DNA from: Chloroflexota bacterium
GTDB taxonomy: Bacteria; Chloroflexota; Anaerolineae; Anaerolineales; UBA11579
DNA length: 64,000 nucleotides
Direction of reading: 5' to 3'
Assembly: GCA_018662365.1 (NCBI GenBank)
Contig: JABJGH010000030.1
Coordinates: forward strand, 1-64,000
The stretch's first letter is position 1; each line of letters begins with the position of its first letter. The notes beneath the pieces are model-generated. The model saw only the letters and a list, made by a program, of their open reading frames with translations. It was not told where the DNA came from and did not search any database. Positions 48,670 to 58,056 of this stretch are shown here, piece after piece. Position numbers and translations under genes: made by a program.

Positions 48670-48925
48670 ACTGCACTCCTGGGACCACCTCTCAATCGTC
48701 CCAATAGATTTAGTATACTTCCACATTTCTTAGAATGGGATATTTTTAGGGGATTAAATAAATATTTCTAGCATCTAGGCACCTTTAATCCAATAATTAT
48801 AGAGGTAAGGATTCTTCGTTAACAAAACTCTATTTTGACGAAGGCATAAGCCCGCGTTATACTATGAAAAATATTATTGATAATATTTGTGCTAATTATC
48901 TAATTAATAATCCAGGAAAATAAAA

Positions 48926-50503
48926 ATGACTGAACAAACTTTTAGACTCACGTATTCAACCATGTATGATCCCCCAGAGGAATTGCACACAAACTTCGAA
49001 GCTGAAGTTGCAAAGATCAAAGCCAATTTGGGAAATGAATTTGGCATGATCATTGATAACCAAGATGTTTTTACCGACGAAAAATTCGAGGATCATTCCC
49101 CGATCAATACTGACATGGTATTAGGAATTTTTCAGGAAGGTGGGAAAAAATATGCCGATGAAGCCTTGGCTTCGTCTAGACGCGCTGCAAAAAGTTGGAA
49201 TAAAACTCCCTGGCAAGAACGTGTGGCTTTAGTGCGTGCTGCTGGTAATCGGATTAATGAAAGGGTTTATGAATTAGGTGCCGTAATCTCCCTTGAGGTT
49301 GGAAAGAACCGTATGGAAGCCCTGGCAGATGCTGCAGAAACTGCAGATCTTATGCTTTATGCCGCAGATCAGGTGGAAGAAAATAATGGCTTCGTAGTCA
49401 AGATGGGACAAGATCCCATTGTTGGATATACTGCGACAAATTATTCAATTTTAAAACCTTACGGTGTATGGGTGGTGATTAGCCCCTTTAATTTCCCTGG
49501 GGCATTGACTGGTGGACCCGTGGGAGCAGCCCTTGTAGCGGGCAATACCGTTGTAATGAAACCAGCCACAGACACTTCTTGGACTGCCCGAATCATCGCA
49601 GAATGTTTTCGTGAAGCAGGCTTCCCAGATGGAGTAGTTAATTTTGTTTCAGGCCGTGGGAGTACGACCGGACAAGCGCTAATTGATAACCCAGAAGTTG
49701 ATGGTGTTACCTTCACTGGCTCATATGATGTGGGAATGAAAATATTTAGGCAGTTTGCTAATGGAGAATATCCGCGTCCCACAATATTGGAAATGGGTGG
49801 AAAGAACCCAGCCATCATTTCAAAAAACGCCGATCTTGACCGAGCCGCCCAAGGGGTTTACCGATCTGCATTTGGGCTACAAGGGCAAAAATGCTCAGCC
49901 ACCTCAAGAGTTTATGTGGAAGAGCAAGTTTATGATGAGTTGACCAGTAAATTGGAAGCCCTGACAAAAAATACTATCCTGGATGACCCCACAAAACAGG
50001 CTACCTTCATGGGGCCAGTGGCAAACAAATATGCATACCAAGATTTCAAAACCTTCACTGAAGAACTTTCCCAGGCTGGTGAATTTTTAGCGGGGGGAAA
50101 GGTTCGAACGGAGGGTGAATATGGAAAAGGTTATTATTGTGAGCCCACAATTGCTACCAATGTTCCTTTAGATCATCGGCTTTGGAAACAAGAAATGTTC
50201 TTACCGATCACCATGTTAGCTAAAGTAAAAAACCTGGACGAAGCGATGAAGGAAGCCAATGATGTGGCTTACGGATTGACTGCGGGTTTTTATGGCAACA
50301 AAGAGGAAACTCAATGGTTCTTCGAAAATATTGAAGCGGGGGTCACTTATGCCAATCGCCCACAAGGTGCAACGACAGGTGCATGGCCTGGATTCCAACC
50401 CTTTGGGGGCTGGAAAGGCTCTGGCTCTAGCGGCAAGAATGCTGGCGGCCATTATTATGTTCAACTTTATATGCATGAACAAGTAAATACAGTCATTGAA
50501 TAG
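48926..50503 (+). CDS. P5C dehydrogenase-like aldehyde dehydrogenase
   Basis: The 525-residue aldehyde dehydrogenase has the oxyanion loop VISPFNFPGALTGGP, the NAD region VTFTGSYDVGMK, EMGGKNPAII with the general base Glu, and the catalytic Cys323 in FGLQGQKCSATSR. This last motif is characteristic of L-glutamate-gamma-semialdehyde (P5C) dehydrogenases. It oxidises P5C to glutamate with NAD. Monocistronic, followed by a perfect-palindrome terminator. No proline dehydrogenase is adjacent. Confidence 0.83.
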   Translation: MTEQTFRLTYSTMYDPPEELHTNFEAEVAKIKANLGNEFGMIIDNQDVFTDEKFEDHSPINTDMVLGIFQEGGKKYADEALASSRRAAKSWNKTPWQERVALVRAAGNRINERVYELGAVISLEVGKNRMEALADAAETADLMLYAADQVEENNGFVVKMGQDPIVGYTATNYSILKPYGVWVVISPFNFPGALTGGPVGAALVAGNTVVMKPATDTSWTARIIAECFREAGFPDGVVNFVSGRGSTTGQALIDNPEVDGVTFTGSYDVGMKIFRQFANGEYPRPTILEMGGKNPAIISKNADLDRAAQGVYRSAFGLQGQKCSATSRVYVEEQVYDELTSKLEALTKNTILDDPTKQATFMGPVANKYAYQDFKTFTEELSQAGEFLAGGKVRTEGEYGKGYYCEPTIATNVPLDHRLWKQEMFLPITMLAKVKNLDEAMKEANDVAYGLTAGFYGNKEETQWFFENIEAGVTYANRPQGATTGAWPGFQPFGGWKGSGSSGKNAGGHYYVQLYMHEQVNTVIE

Positions 50504-50523
50504 GTGATATAGATATTATTGTC

Positions 50524-50558
50524 AAAGCAGGGTTCAATATTGAACCCTGCTTTTTTTT
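50524..50558 (+). terminator. Terminator after the aldehyde dehydrogenase
   Basis: Bases 50524-50553 form a perfect 15-bp palindrome (arm AAAGCAGGGTTCAAT), folding into a hairpin with a T-run to 50558. Confidence 0.95.
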
Positions 50559-50647
50559 ATCATTCAGGAACTAAGTGGCAAAAATAACTGCAAACCTGAA
50601 TAATTCATATAAAATTAATATAGCTTAATACTTTGGTAAAGGTGTTT

Positions 50648-50914
50648 ATGCGAAATTTCAAAAATCGTTTCGGAAAATTTATTGCTCTAATTGGGTTTGT
50701 GATTACCCTTCTGTTTTTTGCATCCGATTTTAGTGGGAGCCCAGATTACCGGTTTCTTTTTGCCGGGGTTATTAGCCTTTGGTTAGGAATAAAGATGAGC
50801 CGCAGCTCAAAACCCCCCGCTAAAAAGGCAGACCGATTTAGGATGATGCGAAGAAATTTTAATCGCGAGAAATATTACGCCGAACAAGAGGAGGAAGATC
50901 AAGACCAATATTGA
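50648..50914 (+). CDS. Small membrane protein of unknown function
   Basis: The 88-residue protein starts at the ATG at 50648 (AAAGG upstream). It has a basic N-terminus (RNFKNRFGKF), two hydrophobic segments (IALIGFVITLLFFASDF and FLFAGVISLWLGIKM) and a charged tail ending in Asp/Glu residues. No family is recognised. Confidence 0.5.
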   Translation: MRNFKNRFGKFIALIGFVITLLFFASDFSGSPDYRFLFAGVISLWLGIKMSRSSKPPAKKADRFRMMRRNFNREKYYAEQEEEDQDQY

Positions 50915-51069
50915 TTTTTTATTAATTCATTTTTGTATTTCCAATTAGTTTGCTTGTTTTTAACCCCCTTTTACTCTCCATCGTTTAAATCCCCTGCCTT
51001 GAGAAGATTGAATAAACCAGATATAATTTGTGCCTGATGTTCTAACTTTGAAAAAAAGGCATAAATATT

Positions 51070-51819
51070 ATGAGTTCCACTAGTAAAAAATCTCTTGTCG
51101 TTTTGCTTATACTGTTATTTGTTTTGAGCGCGTGCTCAAGCAACAACGCCACTCCTGATCCAGGTCAGGTATTGACCCAAGCTGCCCAATTGGCCTCTGA
51201 AGGATCGACCCTTACAGCAATTGCTCAGCCAGCCACTGCAACTGATTCCCCCACTTCTACGAGCACCCCGACACTTGAGCCTGTGCCAAGTGCAACCTCG
51301 GAAATAATTCCAACAAATGCCCTCACTGAACCCATTGTTGATCCAAATCAGACTCCAGTGGCCACCCAAGAATCCATTGCGACCCAACCAGCGCCCACAA
51401 GTGTTCCTGTTGGAAACTTCAGCCCCGATTGTTATGTTGCTGGGTTTACCTATGATGGCCCTCCTTGGGATTACACCCATTTTCATGGCACTGTAAGCTT
51501 TGTGAAAGAGTGGCGGTTACAGAATATTGGCACCTGCAGTTGGACCTCGGATGTCTATCTCATTCATTTCGCAACAACCATTATTGAAAATGAGAAAGAG
51601 GTCCGGGATTCTAATGAAACCTTTGGTCAAGACACCGAAATCGTCGTGATTACAGATCCTATTCCACCAGGTGGATATTTAGATCTAGCGATTGAATTCA
51701 CTGCCCCCCCTACAGGAAATGACACCTATAAAGTTTATTTCAAATTATATGGACCTGGAGGCGTGATCGATATTGGTGGGGGTTCAATTTGGTTTATCTT
51801 AGATATAACACCTCCGTAA
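51070..51819 (+). CDS. Lipoprotein with NBR1-type Ig domain
   Basis: The 249-residue protein has a type II signal (hydrophobic core, VLSAC with Cys22), then a Thr/Pro/Ser-rich linker (about 60-120). The Ig-like domain (about 125-245) has FVKEWRLQNIGTCSWTSDV and VVITDPIPPGGYLDLAIEFT. The pattern KEWRLQNIGTCSWT is that of the NBR1 central Ig domain, common in Anaerolineae surface lipoproteins. It is presumably cell-surface; its ligand is unknown. Confidence 0.8.
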   Translation: MSSTSKKSLVVLLILLFVLSACSSNNATPDPGQVLTQAAQLASEGSTLTAIAQPATATDSPTSTSTPTLEPVPSATSEIIPTNALTEPIVDPNQTPVATQESIATQPAPTSVPVGNFSPDCYVAGFTYDGPPWDYTHFHGTVSFVKEWRLQNIGTCSWTSDVYLIHFATTIIENEKEVRDSNETFGQDTEIVVITDPIPPGGYLDLAIEFTAPPTGNDTYKVYFKLYGPGGVIDIGGGSIWFILDITPP

Positions 51820-51842
51820 ACCGAATTTTAAGATTGAATTTT

Positions 51843-51887
51843 AAAAAGAAGTTATTTGTGACAAAAAACCAAATAGCTTCTTTTTTT
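51843..51887 (+). terminator. Terminator after the NBR1-domain lipoprotein
   Basis: AAAAAGAAGTTATTTG (51843-51858) pairs with CAAATAGCTTCTTTTT (51870-51885) with one G-T pair, 11-nt loop and T-run. Confidence 0.9.
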
Positions 51888-51978
51888 ATTTAATTTGTTG
51901 GGATTTATCACTTTTATGGAGAACAACAGCCCAAATTTCACGCAGCAAAAATAAGTTCCTGCTACAATTACGATACAG

Positions 51979-52045
51979 GGTTATTCACACATATCCCACC
52001 AATATCCCCTGGTATTTCACATAGATATCCACAGGTTTATTCACA
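51979..52045 (+). repeat. Four spaced DnaA-box-like 9-mers before the hydroxyacid dehydrogenase gene
   Basis: TTATTCACA (51981-51989), TATTTCACA (52013-52021), ATATCCACA (52025-52033) and TTATTCACA (52037-52045) occur on the plus strand in 67 bases. The last ends right at the ATG. They recur in a loose repeat, with GGT before TATTCACA or TATTTCACA and ATATCC after the first two copies. The first and last differ from TTATCCACA by one base. Confidence 0.5.
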
Positions 52046-53065
52046 ATGGCAAAAACAACCGAGATATTGATCACCCTTCCCCTAAACGAGCAACAACTCG
52101 ATAGTCTTCATCAGCTATCTGAAAATATTTCTATTAGCCATATTCCTACCAGCGATCCTGAAGATATTTCTTCAGAAATCTGGGAGAAAACTGAAGTGCT
52201 GTATTCGGATTCCATTTTCCCCGAAAGTGATCAGGCACCCTTACTGCGCTGGATTCAATGTTTGGCTGAGAAAAAAGACTGCCCGCCAGATAATCTAATT
52301 CTTGAAAGGGATGAGATTAAAGTCACCACCGTTGAAGGCCTCAACGCCATCCAAGTTGCTGAACATACAGTTGGTTTGCTATTAGCTCTATCTCGAAAAC
52401 TGCCTGATCTTTTCAACCTTCAGGAAAATAATGAATGGCTCAATAATAGACCAAAAGGTTACGCGCCTCTAGATATATTTGGCAGTACGGTAGGGATTGT
52501 AGGTTACAACAGAATTGGTAGACAGATTGCCCGATTACTTAAAGGGTTTGGCTGCACCATTCTTGCCAGTAAACAGAATGCGATGTCTCCAAAGAATGTT
52601 GGCTTTGTGCCTAAAGGGACCGGGGACCCAGATGGTGAGTATTTTACCCGGCTTTATCCCCATCAAGCAATTAGATCCATGTTTAAAGAAAGTAATAGTG
52701 TGATCATAACAACAGCTTTTTCGGAACTCACACGAAATTTAGTTGGAGAGAAACAACTTGAGGTACTCAAGCCTACCGCAATGTTAGTGGATGTATCCGA
52801 AGGTGGTGTCTTAAACCTTGAAGCCTTAACTGATCATTTAGCGGATAATCGCATTGCTGGTGCTGCACTAGATGCTTTCCCCACTGTGCCATTGCCCTCC
52901 GACAGCTTACTCTGGTCATTGCCCAATGTAATTATTTCGCCTGACATAGCTGGGTATAGCAATAATCAATCTCAACGCAATTTTAATCTTTTCGCGAAAA
53001 ATCTTTCCAAATATTTGGATGGTCAAGAACTTTTTAATCAGATGTCTCCAAGGGCAGGAAAATAG
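52046..53065 (+). CDS. D-2-hydroxyacid dehydrogenase-fold protein with degenerate active site
   Basis: The 339-residue protein has the two-domain 2-hydroxyacid dehydrogenase fold: AEHTVGLLLALSRKLP, then a Rossmann domain VGIVGYNRIGRQIARLL and LDAFPTVPLPSDSLLWSLP. All catalytic positions are changed. The Arg of the NxxRG motif is Glu252 (VDVSEGG), the Glu of ExEP is Val281, and the His of PHIAG is Asp300 (SPDIAGYS). The second Gly of GxGxxG is Asn155. It cannot be assumed to be a dehydrogenase. It is followed 2 bases later by a HAD phosphatase. Confidence 0.8.
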   Translation: MAKTTEILITLPLNEQQLDSLHQLSENISISHIPTSDPEDISSEIWEKTEVLYSDSIFPESDQAPLLRWIQCLAEKKDCPPDNLILERDEIKVTTVEGLNAIQVAEHTVGLLLALSRKLPDLFNLQENNEWLNNRPKGYAPLDIFGSTVGIVGYNRIGRQIARLLKGFGCTILASKQNAMSPKNVGFVPKGTGDPDGEYFTRLYPHQAIRSMFKESNSVIITTAFSELTRNLVGEKQLEVLKPTAMLVDVSEGGVLNLEALTDHLADNRIAGAALDAFPTVPLPSDSLLWSLPNVIISPDIAGYSNNQSQRNFNLFAKNLSKYLDGQELFNQMSPRAGK

Positions 53066-53067
53066 CA

Positions 53068-53814
53068 ATGGCAAACTATAAAGCTGTTCTTTTCGATCTT
53101 GGAAATACCCTTTTGTATTTTAATGGGTCTTGGCCTCAGGTCTTTGCCCAATCAGATCTTGAGGTTTTGAATTTTCTGAAAACCTCTGGATTAGATATTG
53201 ATGAAATGGTTTTTTTACAAGAATTTCGAAACCGGATCAATGAATATCATAAACGACGTGAGATAGAGTTTATCGAAATTACCATTGCATACCTTTTAAG
53301 GGATCTTCTAAAAGATCTAGGTTATCCCAACACAAGCGAAGAGACTATTCGGACTGCGCTACAAAAAATGTATCAGGTGTCGCAATCTCACTGGCTCATT
53401 GAAAAAGATTGTTTGGATACCCTTGATAAATTAAAATCAAGGGATTATAAAATTGGCATTATCTCAAATGCAAGCGATGATGCCGATGTACAAAAATTAG
53501 TGGGTGATTCTCAGATTAAAGAGTATGTAGATTTTGCGCTTTCTTCTGCTGCTTGCGGTATTCGAAAACCTGACCCCCGCATTTTTTCAATTGCTCTATC
53601 CTATTGGGATTTTACAAATGAAGAAGTCATTATGGTTGGGGATACATTGAATGCAGATATATTGGGGGCAAAAAATTCAAATATCAAAAGCGTTTGGATC
53701 AAAAGAAGAGCCAATATTCCGAACAATTTAGATTCCGATGAAAAGTTGATGCCAGATGAGACTATTGAAACCCTGTCTGAGCTTCCTGATTTGTTAGATA
53801 AACTTACTAACTAA
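53068..53814 (+). CDS. HAD-superfamily hydrolase
   Basis: The 248-residue protein has KAVLFDLGNTLLYFN (nucleophile Asp in DLGNT), a helical cap (about 20-95), IGIISNASDD (Ser of motif II), GIRKPDPRIF (Lys of motif III) and VIMVGDTLNADILGAKN (acid pair of motif IV). The second position of the DxD motif is Gly, as in the DLGNTL subclass. A small-molecule phosphatase is likely; substrate unknown. Cotranscribed with the degenerate dehydrogenase. Confidence 0.85.
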   Translation: MANYKAVLFDLGNTLLYFNGSWPQVFAQSDLEVLNFLKTSGLDIDEMVFLQEFRNRINEYHKRREIEFIEITIAYLLRDLLKDLGYPNTSEETIRTALQKMYQVSQSHWLIEKDCLDTLDKLKSRDYKIGIISNASDDADVQKLVGDSQIKEYVDFALSSAACGIRKPDPRIFSIALSYWDFTNEEVIMVGDTLNADILGAKNSNIKSVWIKRRANIPNNLDSDEKLMPDETIETLSELPDLLDKLTN

Positions 53815-53827
53815 TTGGAAAACCAGA

Positions 53828-54646
53828 TTATTTCTTAACTATCAGGACAGCGCATTTTGCCTGCTTGATCACATGCCGGGTTACATCCCCCAAAAATATC
53901 CCCTTTAATCCCTTATTTCTTCCTGACTCTCCCACTACAACCAGGTCATAAACTTCTTCTTCGATTTCTTGTAAGATTTGGTCAGCGACATCCCCATACC
54001 TCAATTTTATTTCGGTTGATACGTGGTGGTGCTCGAGATCTTCCATACTTTCATGCAAATGATTGGAAAGCGGCGTTGTAGTTTCCATTACTTCATCGAT
54101 CGTATTGTCTACCATTTCAGTTCCTGCATACATACCGGGCATTGAACTACCTACATGAAGCAGGGTTGCTTTCAATCCAGCGGCTTCAGCTAAATTGGCA
54201 CTTAGTTGAACAACAGGTTTGGAAATACTTAAACCTCCGGTACAGATCAATATCTTATCTAACTTAATATTTGCATGCCGAAGTAATAATACCGGGATGG
54301 GGGATTTGTGGATAATTTTATGGATCAAGGCTTGTTGATCATCATCAATGATATTTTTTTGTCGTCTTAATTCAAGTACGACAAAATCGTAATCTTCATT
54401 ATCAATTTCATTTTTGAATACTTCAAGGGCTTTCCCATGGCGAAGTAGATCATGCACATCTACACCGTCAGCAATATGATCCTCTGCTTCTGCTAAAATC
54501 GCTTTTCCACTATCAAGACCCTGTTTTCTTTCGGCAACATATAAAAGATTTACCTCAGCCCCTGTCTTTTGAGCCAGTGTTCGAATAAATGCTGTTCCAG
54601 AGAGCGCGTAGGATTGATTGATCGCTAAGTATAGTAGTTTCATCAT
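53828..54646 (-). CDS. Universal stress protein, tandem UspA domains
   Basis: The 272-residue protein has two UspA modules. The first (about 1-130, YLAINQSYALS) is degenerate. The second (about 130-272) has VVVGESGRNKGLKGIFLGDV and ends with CAVLIVKK. The second module retains the usual glycine-rich nucleotide-binding end. It is 18 bases downstream of the TauE/SafE gene and may be cotranscribed. Confidence 0.85.
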   Translation of the reverse strand: MMKLLYLAINQSYALSGTAFIRTLAQKTGAEVNLLYVAERKQGLDSGKAILAEAEDHIADGVDVHDLLRHGKALEVFKNEIDNEDYDFVVLELRRQKNIIDDDQQALIHKIIHKSPIPVLLLRHANIKLDKILICTGGLSISKPVVQLSANLAEAAGLKATLLHVGSSMPGMYAGTEMVDNTIDEVMETTTPLSNHLHESMEDLEHHHVSTEIKLRYGDVADQILQEIEEEVYDLVVVGESGRNKGLKGIFLGDVTRHVIKQAKCAVLIVKK

Positions 54647-54664
54647 TCTCTCACCTTAAAAATT

Positions 54665-55564
54665 TCACAAAGCCAATATGCCCAATAATTTTAATATCAC
54701 CATAATTGCTCCAATTAAGGGTAACACGGAGAAAAACAAACGAATTCGAGGGCCAGCAAAGTATTGCGTAGATGTTGCACCAATTCGGGCACCAATAACT
54801 GCGCCTACCTGCATCACCAAAGCCATCAAAATATCCACATTTCCCTTTAAAGCATGTGTAATTGTTCCAAAACCAGCAGAAAAAATAATTTCAAACAAAT
54901 CGGTGCCGACCGCGACATGAGTGGGCATTCCTAAAACATAAATAAAGACCGGCATTCGGATAAACCCACCACCAACCCCCAACATTCCCGTCACAAATCC
55001 CGTGAAAACTCCTGCCCCTAATACAATCCAAAGTGAAATTCTTTTTATTCCAGAGTTGGGGAAAGACAACATTGGTGGAAGTTCAATTTTTTGGATTTTT
55101 TCAGCAAAACCTTGAAAACCAGAAACATCTTTTGTTGATTCACTTCCTTTCAAAAGGCGAATCGCTTTTATGCTTTCATATGCTGTAAATGCACTAACCA
55201 TTAATAACAAGGAGATATATATCATCCCAACAACCATATCAACCGAATTGGCTGATTCTAATTTCTCAATAATCCTTGCGCCTGCCTCAACACCAATGAC
55301 AGTACCAGCAACCATCACAATCCCTAGTCGAACGTCGACATGTCCAAGCGTTCGGTGACGGCGAACTGCAATGATCGAATTACCGGTGATATGGGCGAGA
55401 TCAGTGCCAATTACAAAATTCATTGGTACCCCAGACAAAAACATAAATGGACCCGCCAAAAAACCGCCTCCCACACCGAAGAAACCACCTAGAATACCCA
55501 CAATGAATCCTATACTTGTCAGTATTAAGGGGTTTATGGTTACACCAGCGATAGGGAAAAACAT
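54665..55564 (-). CDS. TauE/SafE family sulfite-exporter-like protein
   Basis: The 299-residue membrane protein has two repeated blocks with the family glycines (GILGGFFGVGGGFLAGPF and MLGVGGGFIRMPVFIYVLGM) and about eight TM helices. The family moves sulfite, sulfoacetate and related anions. A 160-residue internal repeat places the two GVGGG motifs symmetrically. The substrate is unknown. Confidence 0.88.
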   Translation of the reverse strand: MFFPIAGVTINPLILTSIGFIVGILGGFFGVGGGFLAGPFMFLSGVPMNFVIGTDLAHITGNSIIAVRRHRTLGHVDVRLGIVMVAGTVIGVEAGARIIEKLESANSVDMVVGMIYISLLLMVSAFTAYESIKAIRLLKGSESTKDVSGFQGFAEKIQKIELPPMLSFPNSGIKRISLWIVLGAGVFTGFVTGMLGVGGGFIRMPVFIYVLGMPTHVAVGTDLFEIIFSAGFGTITHALKGNVDILMALVMQVGAVIGARIGATSTQYFAGPRIRLFFSVLPLIGAIMVILKLLGILAL

Positions 55565-55572
55565 TAATTCTC

Positions 55573-55833
55573 CTACTTACGCGGCCAACGAAGGCCTAAG
55601 CTATTCACAATTAATGAAATAATTGCTTCCAGAATTAGAGCTTGAACTAAAATCACCCCAACACTAAAAACAGCAAACAATTTCAAATCAGAATCAAATA
55701 GCTCTGCAGTGAAATTTGTTAATAATTGCAACCCAAATTTGTAATAGAAATATGCGACACCCCCATAAATTATCGTCTCAATAAGATAATTTCGAAGCAT
55801 TGCCTGAAAGGGCTTTTTTTGATTTTGTTTCAT
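55573..55833 (-). CDS. Small two-TM membrane protein of unknown function
   Basis: Start assumed at the ATG at 55833 (86 residues; a 109-residue form starts further upstream). Two hydrophobic segments (about 18-40 and 52-78) flank a charged loop; the C-terminus is GLRWPRK. It is 8 bases upstream of the TauE/SafE gene, so a role linked to that transporter is plausible but unproven. RBS is weak. Confidence 0.5.
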   Translation of the reverse strand: MKQNQKKPFQAMLRNYLIETIIYGGVAYFYYKFGLQLLTNFTAELFDSDLKLFAVFSVGVILVQALILEAIISLIVNSLGLRWPRK

Positions 55834-56045
55834 AAGAAATCCGGGAGAATAAAAATTTAAATAGCTATAACAATATTGTACATTCCATTTAATTATATGC
55901 AATACCGTTTTTTATAACTATCGAATTTTACTATTAAATTCATTCAGGTCGAAAATGTTATTACAAAAACAACATTCTTTTGGTATAAAAAGTAAAAACG
56001 ATTACAATTAAGCAATATTTTGATTAATGAAATAGGAAAGATTTA

Positions 56046-56993
56046 ATGTCTATAAAAGAAACACTCGCTCAATTTAACATACCCGATAAAAAGCTCAAGG
56101 GGTTACAAGAGCTTCCAAATTCGTTGCAGGACCAAAAAACATTTGCCTTACTAATTTTCAGTTTGATCGAAGACCTTTCAGTAAATATGGAAGAAGAGGA
56201 TTTGGATAGCTTATACCTCAGTGGTGACATCACCAGCATCTCCACCATTAATAAAGATAAAGTATTAACGGGCAAGATCACTGCAAAACAAGACGGTGTT
56301 ATCGCAGGATTGCCTGTCGCAAAAGCAATTTTTAGATTAGTGAGTCCTGAAATTGAATTTTCTCCTCTCATTAATGATGGCACCAAGGTAAGCGAGGGTG
56401 AGATCGTTGCTGAGGTACAAGGTCCTGGCAGGGCAATCTTAACAGCAGAACGTCCAGCGCTTAATTTTCTGGGTCGGATGAGTGGCACTGCAAGTTTGAC
56501 CAGGGAGTTTGTTGATAAAGTCAAAAATACGAACGCTGTGATCTTGGACACTCGGAAAACAGCGCCCGGGTTTAGAAAATTAGATAAGTATGCGGTTCGA
56601 ATGGGTGGCGGGAAGAATCATCGAATGGGTTTATTCGATATGGCCCTCATTAAAGATAATCATATTGATGGAGCAGGGAGCATAGAAGCCGCCGTGAGTG
56701 GGGTCCGGAAAAAATATGGCGACCAATTTCCCATCGAAGTTGAAGTTAAAGACTTGGAAGAATTACAGATCGCTTTACGTCTAGATGTAGAGAGAATTAT
56801 GCTCGATAATATGGATATGAATAAGATGAAGGAAGCAGTTGTGATCACACATGGACGAACTCCCTTAGAAGCCTCGGGAAATGTGTCTTTGGAGCGAATT
56901 CGAGATATTGCGGAAACTGGTGTAGATTTTATATCTATTGGAGTGTTAACTCATTCAGCCCCAGCCTTCGACCTCAGCATGAGATTGCTATAA
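56046..56993 (+). CDS. nadC: Nicotinate-nucleotide pyrophosphorylase (carboxylating)
   Basis: The 315-residue phosphoribosyltransferase has AERPALNFLGRMSGTASLT, DTRKTAPGFRKLDKYAVRMG with GGKNHRMGLFD, and KDNHI, the QPRTase core motifs, plus VEVKDLEEL and MLDNM later. It joins quinolinate with PRPP to make nicotinate mononucleotide. Followed by nadA and nadB on the same strand. Confidence 0.95.
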   Translation: MSIKETLAQFNIPDKKLKGLQELPNSLQDQKTFALLIFSLIEDLSVNMEEEDLDSLYLSGDITSISTINKDKVLTGKITAKQDGVIAGLPVAKAIFRLVSPEIEFSPLINDGTKVSEGEIVAEVQGPGRAILTAERPALNFLGRMSGTASLTREFVDKVKNTNAVILDTRKTAPGFRKLDKYAVRMGGGKNHRMGLFDMALIKDNHIDGAGSIEAAVSGVRKKYGDQFPIEVEVKDLEELQIALRLDVERIMLDNMDMNKMKEAVVITHGRTPLEASGNVSLERIRDIAETGVDFISIGVLTHSAPAFDLSMRLL

Positions 56994-57014
56994 CCCCTAC
57001 AAAAAAGGTGAATT

Positions 57015-58052
57015 ATGACCTCTGTCAATGAACTCTATCAAACAATGCATGAAAAATTAAAAGACGTAGTACCCGATGTGGAACTCAAATATAAGGCTGA
57101 AATTGCGTATGAGATCAACCGATTAAAAGTTGAAAAGAACGCGGTGATTTTGGGACATAATTATATGGAACCCGCCCTTTTTCACTCCATCCCCGATATT
57201 ACAGGTGATTCATTGGCCCTAAGTCGTGAAGCCGCCAAAACCGAAAAAGACATCATCGTTTTTTGTGGTGTTCAGTTTATGGCCGAAACCGCAAAAATCC
57301 TCAACCCCAACAAAAAAGTGCTGATCCCCTCTGATAAAGCAGGGTGCTCCTTAGCAGAAAGTATTTCAGCTGCCGACGTGCGGTTACTACGAGAACGTTT
57401 TCCTGGCGTGCCAATCGTTGCCTATGTCAATACATATGCTGATGTGAAAGCTGAAGTGGATATTTGCTGCACCTCAGGGAATGCGGTGGCAGTAGTGAAT
57501 TCATTGGACAGCGATTCGATCATCTTTTTGCCCGATCAATATTTAGCGCATAATATTGCCAATGAAACCGGGAAAAAGATTATTTTCCCGGAAGTTGTAA
57601 ACAATACCTTACAGGTTCCAGATGGAGATTTTCAAATGATCGGTTGGACAGGGAAATGTGAGGTACATGAGAAATTTACTGTGTCTGATATTGACACGGT
57701 TCGGGCGCAGTTCCCAGAAGTTGTGATTGTCACCCATCCCGAATGTAGCCCCGAAGTTGTAGCTGCCTCCGATTTTTCAGGGAGCACCACAGCAATGATC
57801 AATTATGTGGAGCAAAGTAATGCCCCCCATTATTTGGTGCTTACAGAATGTTCAATGGGCGATAATATTGCGGCTGCCAATCCTGACAAAGATCTTCTTA
57901 GACTTTGCATGGTGCGCTGCCCACATATGAATACGATCACCATGGAAGATACACTTGCCGCATTAAGAAATGAACAATATGAAGTCGAAGTTCCAGAAGA
58001 TATTCGAATTCGGGCAGCAAGATCTGTAGAACGAATGATTGCAATCGGATAA
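57015..58052 (+). CDS. nadA: Quinolinate synthase
   Basis: The 345-residue [4Fe-4S] enzyme has AVILGHNYMEP, VFCGVQFMAETAK (first Cys), VTHPECSPEVV (second Cys) and the third Cys in MVRCPHMNTIT. It condenses iminoaspartate with dihydroxyacetone phosphate to quinolinate. It lies between nadC and nadB. Confidence 0.96.
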   Translation: MTSVNELYQTMHEKLKDVVPDVELKYKAEIAYEINRLKVEKNAVILGHNYMEPALFHSIPDITGDSLALSREAAKTEKDIIVFCGVQFMAETAKILNPNKKVLIPSDKAGCSLAESISAADVRLLRERFPGVPIVAYVNTYADVKAEVDICCTSGNAVAVVNSLDSDSIIFLPDQYLAHNIANETGKKIIFPEVVNNTLQVPDGDFQMIGWTGKCEVHEKFTVSDIDTVRAQFPEVVIVTHPECSPEVVAASDFSGSTTAMINYVEQSNAPHYLVLTECSMGDNIAAANPDKDLLRLCMVRCPHMNTITMEDTLAALRNEQYEVEVPEDIRIRAARSVERMIAIG

Positions 58053-58056
58053 ACCT

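Noticed and set aside
51979-52045. Chromosome replication origin
   Set aside because: Only a few imperfect boxes, no dnaA/dnaN/gidA neighbours and no clear AT-rich unwinding element. Kept only as a repeat cluster.
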